This document shows, piece after piece, positions 8,339 to 16,419 of a stretch of 40,012 bases of DNA; positions within the stretch are counted from its first letter, which is position 1; each line of letters begins with the position of its first letter. The stretch is from positions 1-40,012 of the forward strand of contig CAIKZE010000360.1 of assembly GCA_903831825.1 (NCBI GenBank), given 5' to 3'. A program made the translations under genes and the position numbers. Origin of the DNA: an uncultured Lentisphaeria bacterium (GTDB taxonomy: Bacteria; Verrucomicrobiota; Lentisphaeria; Victivallales; Victivallaceae). Below the pieces are notes generated by a model that saw only the letters and a list, made by a program, of their open reading frames with translations, had not been told where the DNA came from and searched no databases.

Positions 8339-9538
8339 CTATTTAGGAATAAAGCGGAGACGTCTTTTAGTCGCAGTGTCTATTTTGAATTTACGTCCGA
8401 CGTCCGCCAGCACAATGTCTTCGATTTTAGCGGCATCCAGCCTGGTTTCAATTTCAATAATCGAGTACAGGCGACTGTCGAATTCACGTCTCCAGGCATA
8501 AGAAATATCCGGATTGCCGCGCAATGCTTCAATCAGTTTATCGAAAGTCTCCTTGTCAATCTGCTTAAACTCCAGTTGGACTTTCGCGCCAAGATCAAGC
8601 TCGACGACCCATTTTGCGAGAATCTTCCGGAATAGCGTATAGGCGTTTTCCTGCTCTGCGCTTTTGACCTTGCCGGTCAGTATTTCCATCAGGTAATGCC
8701 GCAAAAGCTGGTCCGGCATTTCATAAGGCAGACCCATATTGGCTTCGCCGTGGAAAAATAATGTCGGAACGTTAACCGTCGAGATGACTTCTCCGGTGTC
8801 GGTCCAGACCGCCTGCATGTTAATGCCGACAGAAGCATCGCGGACCTGAACATCGGGAAAAGGCTCCTTCAGCTTGCCGACACTGCCATTTACATTCGCG
8901 GTGATCTTAAAATCAGAGGTACTGGTTATGCCGGCTTTTTTCACTTTGCTTTCCAGACTGTCGCCGAGCAGCGCGGCGCGGTCGGATTCTTTTTCGTCGC
9001 GCTCCTGAATCACGTTCTGTTTAAACACCTCAAGCCCGGTTTTCTGGGCAATTTCTTCAAGCACGGCCTGGGATACCGGCATTTCGGAGTTGTATTCTCC
9101 GGAAATTTTTTCCTTGACTTGAATCATCAGCCGCGGCGACTGCATCCGTTTGATTAACAATCTGAGCGCCATCACCTGATCCATGCCGGGGCTGCCCTTG
9201 CCGACCTGCGCTTTAATCGTGACGCTGTAGATTTTATCTTTTTCCGAATAGCTTCTGGAGATTATTTTGTAATCTTTAATGTAGCCGAACGACGAAGTAA
9301 TAACCCGGTCATATTCCACCTGGAAATTGCTGACTTTCGATTCGCTCATGACATCAACTCCGGCCCCTTGCTGAACCGCATCCCGCAATGCTTTTGCCAG
9401 CGCCTGTTCCCCGGCTTTGTCCGGCGTGCCTTCCGCGCTTCCGGTAACAGTCACCTCTTTAAGCTCCTGCGCCCAAACGCCGCAGCCTGCGAACAGAACC
9501 AAACAAAGCACAATATTTTTCAAAAAGCGCATCTTCAT
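8339..9538 (-). CDS. LPP20/FlgT N-terminal-like exported protein
   Basis: 399 residues with signal peptide MKMRFLKNIVLCLVLFAGCGVWA. Residues about 30-125 match the FlgT N-terminal/LPP20 pattern: a small strand (VTVTGSAEG), a helix with ALAKALRDAVQQGAGVDV, then SSFGYIKDYKII and a final YSVTIKAQV strand. The rest looks like further CsgG/FlgT-type periplasmic domains. The start is placed at 9538 (GGAG upstream), not at an in-frame codon 75 bp earlier. It is the last gene of the surface-fibre locus, 11 bp after the DUF2807 gene. In flagellated bacteria FlgT builds outer-membrane rings; here no flagellar genes are present, so a role as a periplasmic accessory of the CsgG-like pores is inferred. 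Confidence 0.75.
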   Translation of the reverse strand: MKMRFLKNIVLCLVLFAGCGVWAQELKEVTVTGSAEGTPDKAGEQALAKALRDAVQQGAGVDVMSESKVSNFQVEYDRVITSSFGYIKDYKIISRSYSEKDKIYSVTIKAQVGKGSPGMDQVMALRLLIKRMQSPRLMIQVKEKISGEYNSEMPVSQAVLEEIAQKTGLEVFKQNVIQERDEKESDRAALLGDSLESKVKKAGITSTSDFKITANVNGSVGKLKEPFPDVQVRDASVGINMQAVWTDTGEVISTVNVPTLFFHGEANMGLPYEMPDQLLRHYLMEILTGKVKSAEQENAYTLFRKILAKWVVELDLGAKVQLEFKQIDKETFDKLIEALRGNPDISYAWRREFDSRLYSIIEIETRLDAAKIEDIVLADVGRKFKIDTATKRRLRFIPK

Positions 9539-9549
9539 AGTATCTCCCG

Positions 9550-10269
9550 TTATTTTATTTTTTCCAGCGAGCCCGACCCGCTTGTATGTCCTCTTAATAT
9601 TTGAGTCCCGCAATAACGCACCGTCGCCGCGCCGGCGACATTTGCAGCCAAAACGTCCTGAACGTTGACTGTAGCCGATGATGCGCCTTTGGCGTCAATG
9701 TTAGCGTTTTGCGCCATAAGTTTTATGGCGTCAACGCTTACCGCACCATTAATTTTCAGCGTGAAATCTTTAACTTTTCCGGAAATTACAAAATCCCCGG
9801 CGCCCTTTTCGGCAAAAATCTCCAGTTTTTCCCCAACAACATCATTTATTAATATATTTCCCGCGCCGGAAAAATCTAACCGGACTAACACCGGCAACTC
9901 GATTATTAATTTAATTTCCCCTTCCAGGTTGTAATTCTTCTTCAGTCCGACGTTCAGTTTTTCATTTGCCACATTTATTGTAACACATTCCATTGATTTT
10001 TTGTCGGCATTGACCGTAATCCGGTAATCGGCGCCGCGCTGAACCTCAACATCAAACGCGCCGTCAAGCGCAAGCGCGGTAAACGGAGCAAGTGATTTCG
10101 TAACCGAAACCGGTTTGCCGGAAGTTTTTTCTCCGCCGGAGTCATTGCCGAGAGAAATTCCGCTGTTTACCGTGGAATCGGCGTCATGTACATTTTTTAC
10201 ATTTGTCTGCCGGTCCGAGATTACAGACGCCGCCAGCCAGCAGCCCATAATAATTTTAACAAAAAGCAT
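9550..10269 (-). CDS. DUF2807 (putative auto-transporter adhesin head GIN domain) exported protein
   Basis: 239 residues. From about residue 55 the sequence follows the DUF2807 pattern: FTALALDGAFDVEVQRGADYRITV, then repeated short strands such as VRLDFSGAGNILI and NIDAKGASSATVNV, predicting a right-handed beta-helix. The N-terminus is hydrophobic and exported, possibly a lipoprotein with Cys at residue 10. Between signal and domain lies STVNSGISLGN, which matches the terminal half-unit of the 33-residue repeats in the neighbouring proteins. AGGAG precedes the ATG by 7 bases, and the gene starts 10 bp after the upstream repeat gene. Confidence 0.8.
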   Translation of the reverse strand: MLFVKIIMGCWLAASVISDRQTNVKNVHDADSTVNSGISLGNDSGGEKTSGKPVSVTKSLAPFTALALDGAFDVEVQRGADYRITVNADKKSMECVTINVANEKLNVGLKKNYNLEGEIKLIIELPVLVRLDFSGAGNILINDVVGEKLEIFAEKGAGDFVISGKVKDFTLKINGAVSVDAIKLMAQNANIDAKGASSATVNVQDVLAANVAGAATVRYCGTQILRGHTSGSGSLEKIK

Positions 10270-10279
10270 TCGCAGGCTC

Positions 10280-10969
10280 CTATTTTAAATTTATTCCGGA
10301 ATTGGCCGTAGATTTTTCTCTGGCCGAATTTACATTGCCCGTTTGCCGGTTATCGAGCGTTGCGTCATTGATTTTAGCGTTATTTACCAAAATTCCGGAA
10401 TTGACGAAAGAATTGTTCTGCGCGGAAGCAGTTCCGTCCACATTGGAATTTTTGACTTTGGCGTTTTTAATATTGGCGTTATCGGCCTCGATGCCGGAAT
10501 TTATCTGCGAGTTGTTTTGCGCGGTATTGGTTATATCAACATTGCGATTAGTAATTTCAGATTTTTGGATGGAAGATTTTTTAACGCTGATGCCGGAGTT
10601 TACCCTGGAATTATTTTCCGCGCGATTGGACACGCCGGTATTTGTATTGCTCAGCTTTGAGTCGCGGATGTCTGCGCCTGACGCATCTATGCCGGCATTG
10701 ATTTGAGAATTTTTCACTGCAATATTTAACGCATTTTCATTAATATTGAGAAAGATTGAATTGCTTATTTTAGCTGTTGATTTAGCGTCAGGGTTATTTT
10801 TTGATTCCGGTTTGTTTTCCGGGACCGCAACTTTTTTGATGCCGCTTTTGGCGGAAACCGCGGCCGCGCCATCCGCCTTTTTCCCGGTGTCATCATTTTG
10901 CGCGGGCATGGCCGGCAGATTATTGAATGACAGCGCAAGCAGACTGATAAATATAATTTTCATCTTCAT
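10280..10969 (-). CDS. Secreted protein with five 33-residue NSG repeats
   Basis: About 229 residues. There is a signal peptide (MKMKIIFISLLALSFNNLPA), a Lys/Ala-rich linker to about residue 75, then five Asn-rich units of about 33 residues. Each contains N-x-N, a small polar turn, S-x-(I/V)-N-(S/A)-G-I and a charged end; the last stops at ANSGINLK. Regular Asn ladders of this kind suggest a stacked beta-solenoid or amyloid-forming protein. The start at 10969 overlaps the stop of the upstream gene (ATGA) and has GGGAGAG upstream, so it is coupled to the 10966-11712 gene. Family name unknown. Confidence 0.8.
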   Translation of the reverse strand: MKMKIIFISLLALSFNNLPAMPAQNDDTGKKADGAAAVSAKSGIKKVAVPENKPESKNNPDAKSTAKISNSIFLNINENALNIAVKNSQINAGIDASGADIRDSKLSNTNTGVSNRAENNSRVNSGISVKKSSIQKSEITNRNVDITNTAQNNSQINSGIEADNANIKNAKVKNSNVDGTASAQNNSFVNSGILVNNAKINDATLDNRQTGNVNSAREKSTANSGINLK

Positions 10970-11712
10970 TTGTTCTCTCCCTGCTTCCCGCCGGCCAGTT
11001 GCTCCGCGGCTTCCTGCCATGATTTATAAAAAACATCTGCCGCAAACGGCTGCCATGTATCCGCTTTCCAGCCCTTTCCCGGATAGTTAAATATCTTTAC
11101 ATCTGATCCATTAGCCCTTACTACAACAAATAACTGTCCATTGTCTGTTTGAGGGCCGGCAACCAGTTGATATTGCAGGTTATTTTTAGGATCGGCAACA
11201 GATTTATTGCTGTCTTCGCGATTCGTTGCGGGAGGAGTCTTCCGGTAATCTGCAATGACCAGTTTTGTTTTGCCGAAATCCGCTTTTTTGACGGCCTCAT
11301 CGGCTTCAAGTTCTTTTATCGCATTTATCAGGAAATCATTAACCTCTTTAATGTTTACGCCGCCGATTTCTCCCCGGGATGCACCATTGGCCAGTCCGCG
11401 TTTCGCCCAGATAAACGCGGTCAGAAAATCATTGTTTTGAACCGCAAGAGTGGTTTCATAAAAACATGCCAGCGTAACCATTTTCTCCGCTTTGGCCCGC
11501 CACTCTCCGGCTTCATGTCCGCCGTCCCGCCGGCTTTTTTCAATCATCTCCATGCTGCATGCGTAAACGTCGGCGGTGCGTTTGGGATTGGCATTATATG
11601 CCTCAACTAGGCATTTATCCAGATCTTCATAGCAACTGTCGGCCGGCGCGGACAAGCACAGGCAGAAGAGAAAGACGGAAATCAGGACTCCCGGAGAAAA
11701 TTTTATGCTCAT
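10966..11712 (-). CDS. Secreted protein of unknown function, helical N-terminal half
   Basis: 248 residues with a signal peptide (ISVFLFCLCLSAPADS). The mature N-terminal part is helical and TPR/Sel1-like in feel, with repeated short helices such as CLVEAYNANPKRTADVYACSM and TAFIWAKRGLANGASRGEI. The C-terminal part (from about 185) is beta-rich (YQLVAGPQTDNGQLFVVVRA, DVKIFNYPGKGW). No family is recognised. AGGAG lies 6 bases before the ATG, and its stop overlaps the next gene. As a member of the fibre locus it may be a periplasmic chaperone or accessory factor, by inference only. Confidence 0.75.
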   Translation of the reverse strand: MSIKFSPGVLISVFLFCLCLSAPADSCYEDLDKCLVEAYNANPKRTADVYACSMEMIEKSRRDGGHEAGEWRAKAEKMVTLACFYETTLAVQNNDFLTAFIWAKRGLANGASRGEIGGVNIKEVNDFLINAIKELEADEAVKKADFGKTKLVIADYRKTPPATNREDSNKSVADPKNNLQYQLVAGPQTDNGQLFVVVRANGSDVKIFNYPGKGWKADTWQPFAADVFYKSWQEAAEQLAGGKQGENK

Positions 11713-11742
11713 CGCAAACTCCTGAGACAGTCAAATTATGAT

Positions 11743-12579
11743 TCAAGGCATAACGTCAACATTGCCTTCGTTTATTTTGGGAGTCACTTTCTTTACAGCC
11801 TGGTCAGATGCCTCTTGATTGTCGTCATTGGCGGAAAATCCCTGAGCCGCCCGGCCTTCGGCTTCAATGGAATCTTTATCATAATCAACGATTTTCTGTC
11901 CGAGCATTTCCGCAAGGCGTTTCAGGTCCAGGCGCAATTTTACAATCGCCACGGCGTCATCGCCTTTGCCTTCCCAGGAAAAACCGTCGTATTCGGCGCC
12001 CATTACGGCCCCTATAACCTGAGCCTTGACCTTATCCGAAGAAAGCATGAAATTTTTTACTTTAGTATTGCTTTCCAGCGTAAATCCCCCGATTTGCTTG
12101 AACAGGTTTTTATACGCTTCGATTTCAGCGGCGCGCAGCGCGGCCAGCTTTTTGGTGTTTTCCGGAGTGGAAGAGGCAAACGCGACACGGCGTATTTCCA
12201 GATTCGGGAATTTGTCCAGGCTGAATTTATCTTTGTCGATAATATCGGCAATACGGCTCAGCTTCAATACCGCGGTTACTTGAGCAATGTCAGTTTTCGG
12301 GTCATATTTTTCAATGAATTCAATGCCTCTGATACTCCGCTCGCCGGTTTTGGTTTCGGTCGTCCCGAGGAAGCTGCCTTCGCTCAAGTTGGTGACTTCT
12401 TCCAGGAAACGGATTTTTACTCCGTAAACCGTCTCGACAATATTCCGCTCGGCCAATATCCGGGCGCAATTAACCGAATTAAGTTTCTTCTGCGGTTCAG
12501 AAAGTTCTTTCCCGTCTGTGCTGAATTGAAACAAACAAAGCGTAACTGTTAAAAGAAAGGCCAATTTGATTTTTATCAT
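11743..12579 (-). CDS. LPP20-like exported protein
   Basis: 278 residues with signal peptide IKLAFLLTVTLCLFQFSTDG. It has two similar segments in which a helix is followed by strands: NCARILAERNIVETVYGVKI (about 38-57) and AALRAAEIEAYKNLFKQIGG (about 150). The second continues into AVAIVKLRLDLKRLAEM, the arrangement seen in LPP20/FlgT-like domains. The C-terminal 50 residues are polar and acidic. Its ATG overlaps the stop of the upstream gene (ATGA). It is likely a periplasmic partner of the CsgG-like proteins; exact function unknown. Confidence 0.7.
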   Translation of the reverse strand: MIKIKLAFLLTVTLCLFQFSTDGKELSEPQKKLNSVNCARILAERNIVETVYGVKIRFLEEVTNLSEGSFLGTTETKTGERSIRGIEFIEKYDPKTDIAQVTAVLKLSRIADIIDKDKFSLDKFPNLEIRRVAFASSTPENTKKLAALRAAEIEAYKNLFKQIGGFTLESNTKVKNFMLSSDKVKAQVIGAVMGAEYDGFSWEGKGDDAVAIVKLRLDLKRLAEMLGQKIVDYDKDSIEAEGRAAQGFSANDDNQEASDQAVKKVTPKINEGNVDVMP

Positions 12580-12995
12580 TTATTTTTTTCTCCGGATTTA
12601 TTGTTGTCTTTCGAATTTTTGTCTTTAGGCGAATCGTCCGGCGGCGGCAAAACATTTTCCAGATCAATGGTAAATTTTTTTGCTTTATCCTGGGACACTT
12701 TTCCTTTTACCACGATGATTTTCTCGTTTTTTTCGCAACTGGTGAAATCTATTTTATCTGTCGAAATCCGGTCTATTTTTACTTTATATCCGGAGTCTCC
12801 GTCCGGAATCAATTTAGCCTTGACATAAACCGTCTTATTCTCATATTTGGACAAATCGCCGAGTTGTTGAATCACCTGCCGGTTGATATCATCCAGCTCT
12901 TTGATTTTGTCCGCGATCAGACGGCTCTGCGCATCTGCCATTACAGCAGCGGACAGCGCCGTTGTCGCGATTATACAGCATATAAGTTTTAACAT
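12576..12995 (-). CDS. Small secreted protein, possibly OB-like
   Basis: 139 residues with a signal peptide (MLKLICCIIATTALSAAVMADA). A short helix (SRLIADKIKELDDINRQVIQ) is followed by beta strands NKTVYVKAKLIPD, YKVKIDRISTDKI and EKIIVVKGKVSQD, a run that would fit an OB-type barrel. The tail is Lys/Asp/Ser-rich and disordered. The start at 12995 is the first ATG in frame; a TTG at 13022 would overlap the upstream repeat gene. The gap to the upstream stop is 7 bp. No named family recognised. Confidence 0.7.
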   Translation of the reverse strand: MLKLICCIIATTALSAAVMADAQSRLIADKIKELDDINRQVIQQLGDLSKYENKTVYVKAKLIPDGDSGYKVKIDRISTDKIDFTSCEKNEKIIVVKGKVSQDKAKKFTIDLENVLPPPDDSPKDKNSKDNNKSGEKNK

Positions 12996-13002
12996 ATCAG
13001 CA

Positions 13003-13995
13003 TCAGTTTCCGCCGAGGTCAATACCTGAATTTACGGTTGAGCCGCCAGTCGCGGTGTTGTTTACGTTAGTATTGGTATTGGAGATTTTTGAATCCTTTA
13101 CGGTGGCGCCGTCCATTGCTATGCCGGAATTAATCGTGGATTTGCCATCGGCGATATTGTTAACATTTTTGTTGACGTTCGTAATTGTGGAGTTTTGAAC
13201 TTTCGCGTTATCCGCGTAAATTCCGGAATTGATGGATGACTGATTGGTCGCGGTATTGTTGACGTCAGTATTCTCATTCGTCATTTTAGAATTTTTAATT
13301 TCCGCGCTGTTGGCCGAAATGCCGGAATTGATGGCTGATCCGCCGGAGGCCTTGTTGATCACCCTTTCATTTGTGTTGGTCAGCACGGAATCCTTGACCG
13401 TCGCGCCTTCCATGGCAACGCCGGAATTAATGATGCTTCCGTCATCCGCGATATTGGTTACTTTTTTATTGGAATTGGTGATGGTGGAATTATTTATGTT
13501 GGCGTTGTCCGCGGCAATTCCGGAATTGATCGTCGAGCCCTTGCTGGCTCTATTCACAACACCTTCGTTCGTGTTGGAGAGCGTCGAACCTTTAATCGTC
13601 GCGTTGTCCGCCATGATGCCGGAATTGATCACCGATCCCTCGGATGCGGTATTTTCCACTTTAACGTTGCGGTTTTCAAGTTTTGAATCTTTAATGGTGG
13701 CGGAATTGGCCGATATTCCGGAATTGATCACCGAAGCGCCTGACGCCCTGTTCGTCACATTCTGGTTAACGTTGTCAATTTTTGAATTTGTGATCGTCGA
13801 GCCTCTGGCTTCTATGCCGGAATTGATTTTAGAACCTTCCACCGCAACGTTGGTCACTTCTTTATTTTCGTTTGTAATTTCCGAATTTTTGACGGTTGCG
13901 GAGGAACCGCCTCCGCCGGTGCTGACCTGCGTGAGACCCATGACCATCGGAATTGCGGTTGCGGTTACGATTACTGCGATGATTGTCTTTTTCAT
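13003..13995 (-). CDS. Secreted protein with nine 33-residue NSG repeats
   Basis: 330 residues. After a signal peptide (MKKTIIAVIVTATAIPMVMG) and a short Gly/Ser stretch, the whole mature protein is nine near-perfect units of 33 residues. The consensus is roughly NSxIxNxNxxVxNxAxxGS followed by xINSGIxAxxATIK, ending in VNSGIDLGGN. The Asn, Ser/Thr and Gly positions repeat in register, as in curlin-type or beta-solenoid fibres, and each unit has two or three short strands. The start at 13995 follows a GGGGGG ribosome-binding site; a start 54 bp further up would precede the signal peptide. Strongest candidate for a structural fibre subunit in the locus. Confidence 0.85.
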   Translation of the reverse strand: MKKTIIAVIVTATAIPMVMGLTQVSTGGGGSSATVKNSEITNENKEVTNVAVEGSKINSGIEARGSTITNSKIDNVNQNVTNRASGASVINSGISANSATIKDSKLENRNVKVENTASEGSVINSGIMADNATIKGSTLSNTNEGVVNRASKGSTINSGIAADNANINNSTITNSNKKVTNIADDGSIINSGVAMEGATVKDSVLTNTNERVINKASGGSAINSGISANSAEIKNSKMTNENTDVNNTATNQSSINSGIYADNAKVQNSTITNVNKNVNNIADGKSTINSGIAMDGATVKDSKISNTNTNVNNTATGGSTVNSGIDLGGN

Positions 13996-14078
13996 GATCT
14001 TACCCCCCTTTTTTCCGTTGCAACTTACCTGTTGCAACTTGGTTTTCAAGTTAACTTATTGTCTATATAATACAACCG
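13996..14078 (-). promoter_or_regulatory. Leader of the nine-repeat gene with direct repeats and hairpin
   Basis: GTTGCAACTT occurs twice with a 14-bp period (14017-14026 and 14031-14040); GTTGCAAC is itself a palindrome. The second copy runs into AACTTG-gtttt-CAAGTT, a small hairpin. This lies directly upstream of the GGGGGG ribosome-binding site, so it could be a protein-binding site or an mRNA structure controlling translation of an abundant subunit. TATTATATAG-like DNA upstream may serve as a -10, but no good -35 is seen. Confidence 0.4.
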
Positions 14079-14849
14079 TCAGTTTCCTCCCAGATCGACT
14101 CCGGAATTTGCTTTTGAGCCGCTGCCGGTTGCGGTATTTGACACTTTCGTGTTCGATTGCGATATTTTAGCATCTTTAACAGTTGCGCCTTCGAGTTTCA
14201 CTCCCAAATTAATATTGCCTCCCTGGTCCGCGGAGTTGGTCATATCTCTATTAACATTGGAAATGGTGGAATTTTTAATAGTCGCGCCATCGGCAGCGAT
14301 GCCGGTGTTTATTTTTGAACCTTCGGTTGCGGTATTTGCTATATTTGAATTATCGTTGATTACAGTTGAATCTTTAATGGTCGCATTATCGGCGCTGACC
14401 CCGGAATTGATTTTACCGCCCTGGGTTGCCGTGTTGATTACTCCGGTATTGGAATTAATGACCGTCGAGTTTTTAATAGTCGCATTATTCGCGTTGACTC
14501 CGGAATTGATGACGGAACCTCCCGCCGCGGTGTTTTGCACCGCAATATTGCGATTTTCAACCTTTGAATCTTTAATGGCGGCATTGTTGGCTTCAATGCC
14601 GGAATTGACGACGGAACTTCCGGTCGCCTTGTTGATTACATTTTGATTGGTGTTGTCAATTTTTGAATTCGCGATCGTCGAACCTTTTGCCGTTATTCCG
14701 GAGTTGATTTTAGAACCTTCCTGCGCGGTGTTGACCACATCCTGATTTACATTCTTTACTTCCGAATTTTTCAGGTTGACATAGGAAAGCCCCATCGCCA
14801 TCGGCATGGCGAGTGTGGTAATTATTAAAGAGTAAATGACTTTCTTCAT
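14079..14849 (-). CDS. Secreted protein with seven 33-residue NSG repeats
   Basis: 256 residues: signal peptide (MKKVIYSLIITTLAMPMAMG) and then seven 33-residue units of the same consensus as the next gene, ending in ANSGVDLGGN. Identity between corresponding units of the two proteins (for example NVNQDVVNTAQEGSKINSGI versus NENKEVTNVAVEGSKINSGI) shows gene duplication. AGAGG lies about 7 bases before the ATG. A good promoter lies just upstream, so this gene may start its own transcription unit inside the locus. Predicted beta-solenoid or amyloid-type extracellular subunit. Confidence 0.85.
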   Translation of the reverse strand: MKKVIYSLIITTLAMPMAMGLSYVNLKNSEVKNVNQDVVNTAQEGSKINSGITAKGSTIANSKIDNTNQNVINKATGSSVVNSGIEANNAAIKDSKVENRNIAVQNTAAGGSVINSGVNANNATIKNSTVINSNTGVINTATQGGKINSGVSADNATIKDSTVINDNSNIANTATEGSKINTGIAADGATIKNSTISNVNRDMTNSADQGGNINLGVKLEGATVKDAKISQSNTKVSNTATGSGSKANSGVDLGGN

Positions 14850-14860
14850 AAATCAACCTC

Positions 14861-14948
14861 TTCGATAAATATCGAACACTTCAATATTAAATTGCACAAG
14901 AACCCCTATACATTAATATATTATACATCATAAACTTAATATTGGCAA
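14861..14948 (-). promoter_or_regulatory. Promoter and small palindrome before the seven-repeat gene
   Basis: On the minus strand TTGCCA (14943-14948) and TATAAT (14920-14925) are 17 bp apart, a near-consensus sigma-70 promoter right after the CsgG-like stop codon. TTCGATA-AA-TATCGAA (14861-14876) is a 7-bp-arm palindrome just before the ribosome-binding site and could be an operator or an mRNA hairpin. Confidence 0.6.
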
Positions 14949-14952
14949 CTGA

Positions 14953-16419
14953 TTACCATTCCGTATCTTTTTTGAACGGATTTAGCGGCGCTTCTTTTTT
15001 GGGAACCGCCACAGTTGCCTGTTTCTGCGGCGCTGGTTCCTGTGCAGGCGAAGCCCCCGCCGTCTCCTGACGCGGTGCGGCCGGCGCGGCATTCTGGTTT
15101 TGGTTATGAGTCCCGGCAAGACTGGCGTCAATCCGATTAATCATATCTTTCGGATCCGGCTGATCCGGCAGCAAAAGCGAGGCCTGCCGGTAAAGTTCTC
15201 TGGCCTGCGGCAATCCGCCCTGCTTGTAGAGATTATCCGCCTGTTCAATCAGGGAATTGTATTGCGCTATTTTTTTACTTGTTTCCTCCTGAACCTTCTG
15301 GGCTGCGTCATTCTGATCTTTCTGGTAGTGGCGAATGCGTTTTCTGGATTCCGCCAGCGGCACGGTTTCCCATAGTTTCAGGAATAAAGAAGCATAATCC
15401 GGGCAATTGTAATATTTCATTCTCTCTTTAATAACCGCCAGTTCACTGTCGGAAATTCCGGCAGCCGAGCGATCAATGCCCGGAGTTCCGTGGAAGAACA
15501 AAAATTCTTTCAAATACGTGTACTGCTGCGCCTGGTTTAACGCTTCAAACTCTTCTTTAAGCCTGGCCAGCATTCTGGTATCCGGCGGCGCGCCTTCCAC
15601 GCACTGCCAGTATGGGACATCAAAATATTTGCCCAGGACTTCCAGTACGCTAAGTTCCACCAGCAGCCGCAAGGCCTGGTATTTCCCCTGCTTCTTGTTC
15701 AATGAATAATCAAACGTAAAGCCGTTTCCTTCAAAGAAAAATCCGACTGACCAGCCCAGTTCGGTTTTGCGCAGATTTATGGAATTTATTGTCTGAACGC
15801 CGGAAAGATAAGTCTGGCTTTGATATTCCATCAATTGCAGATCAAGGGTCATCCGCGATATTCCTGAACTTGCTTTATACCCGGCGCCGCCGTCATATTG
15901 ATAATTCGATCCCAGATTATCTCCAACATTGGCCTTGCTTTTCAATTCCCGCTTTTTCTCAATCAGGTCTTTATCAAATTCCGTGATTCCTCCGGCGATC
16001 ACGATTTTCGGCAGGGCGCGCTTAATGTCGCCGCCGGTAGTCGTTTCACTGATAACATAATTGGGGTCGAATGGAACATAGACGACAGTATTGCCGATTT
16101 TATTTACGGATGAGCTTAACATTCCGGAAACGCTGTCCGGCAGATCTTTTTCCGCCGTTTCATTTTTGATCAGTTTGCTCTGTACCCTGATTTGGGGGAT
16201 ATTGTATGCTTCAAGCATCAGTCCAAATCTTTTGAGCGAATCATCATAAGCCGTCTGCTTTTGAATCGCCTTCCCCAGGTCCTTGTCCATGTCTTTGACC
16301 TCTTCGTCGCTGATATTACTGCCGAACCAGTCAACGACTGAACACGAACACATCAGCAATGTCGCGACAATGCCTACCGCCCAAAAGACTTTTGACTTCT
16401 TTATAGTTTTACCATTCAT
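14953..16419 (-). CDS. CsgG/HfaB-like outer-membrane lipoprotein with C-terminal TPR-like segment (copy B)
   Basis: 488 residues with lipobox LLMCSC (Cys near 26). Residues about 55-290 follow the CsgG/HfaB pattern: RFGLMLEAYNIP, PKIVIAGGITEFDKD, then a Gly-rich loop, ISRMTLDLQLMEYQSQTYLSG, SINLRKTELGW and VELSVLEVLGKYFDVPYW. In CsgG these parts build the outer-membrane nonameric secretion channel for curli. The C-terminal extension holds a TPR-like hairpin (YNSLIEQADNLYKQGG, ARELYRQASLLLP) and a Pro/Ala/Gln-rich tail not found in CsgG. Its start overlaps the end of copy A by 11 bp. Likely role: export channel or channel partner for the neighbouring repeat proteins. Confidence 0.85.
   Translation of the reverse strand: MNGKTIKKSKVFWAVGIVATLLMCSCSVVDWFGSNISDEEVKDMDKDLGKAIQKQTAYDDSLKRFGLMLEAYNIPQIRVQSKLIKNETAEKDLPDSVSGMLSSSVNKIGNTVVYVPFDPNYVISETTTGGDIKRALPKIVIAGGITEFDKDLIEKKRELKSKANVGDNLGSNYQYDGGAGYKASSGISRMTLDLQLMEYQSQTYLSGVQTINSINLRKTELGWSVGFFFEGNGFTFDYSLNKKQGKYQALRLLVELSVLEVLGKYFDVPYWQCVEGAPPDTRMLARLKEEFEALNQAQQYTYLKEFLFFHGTPGIDRSAAGISDSELAVIKERMKYYNCPDYASLFLKLWETVPLAESRKRIRHYQKDQNDAAQKVQEETSKKIAQYNSLIEQADNLYKQGGLPQARELYRQASLLLPDQPDPKDMINRIDASLAGTHNQNQNAAPAAPRQETAGASPAQEPAPQKQATVAVPKKEAPLNPFKKDTEW

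Noticed and set aside
13244-14170. 308-codon plus-strand frame antisense to the repeat proteins
   Set aside because: A by-product of the 99-bp periodic sequence; similar antisense frames appear in every repeat gene here.
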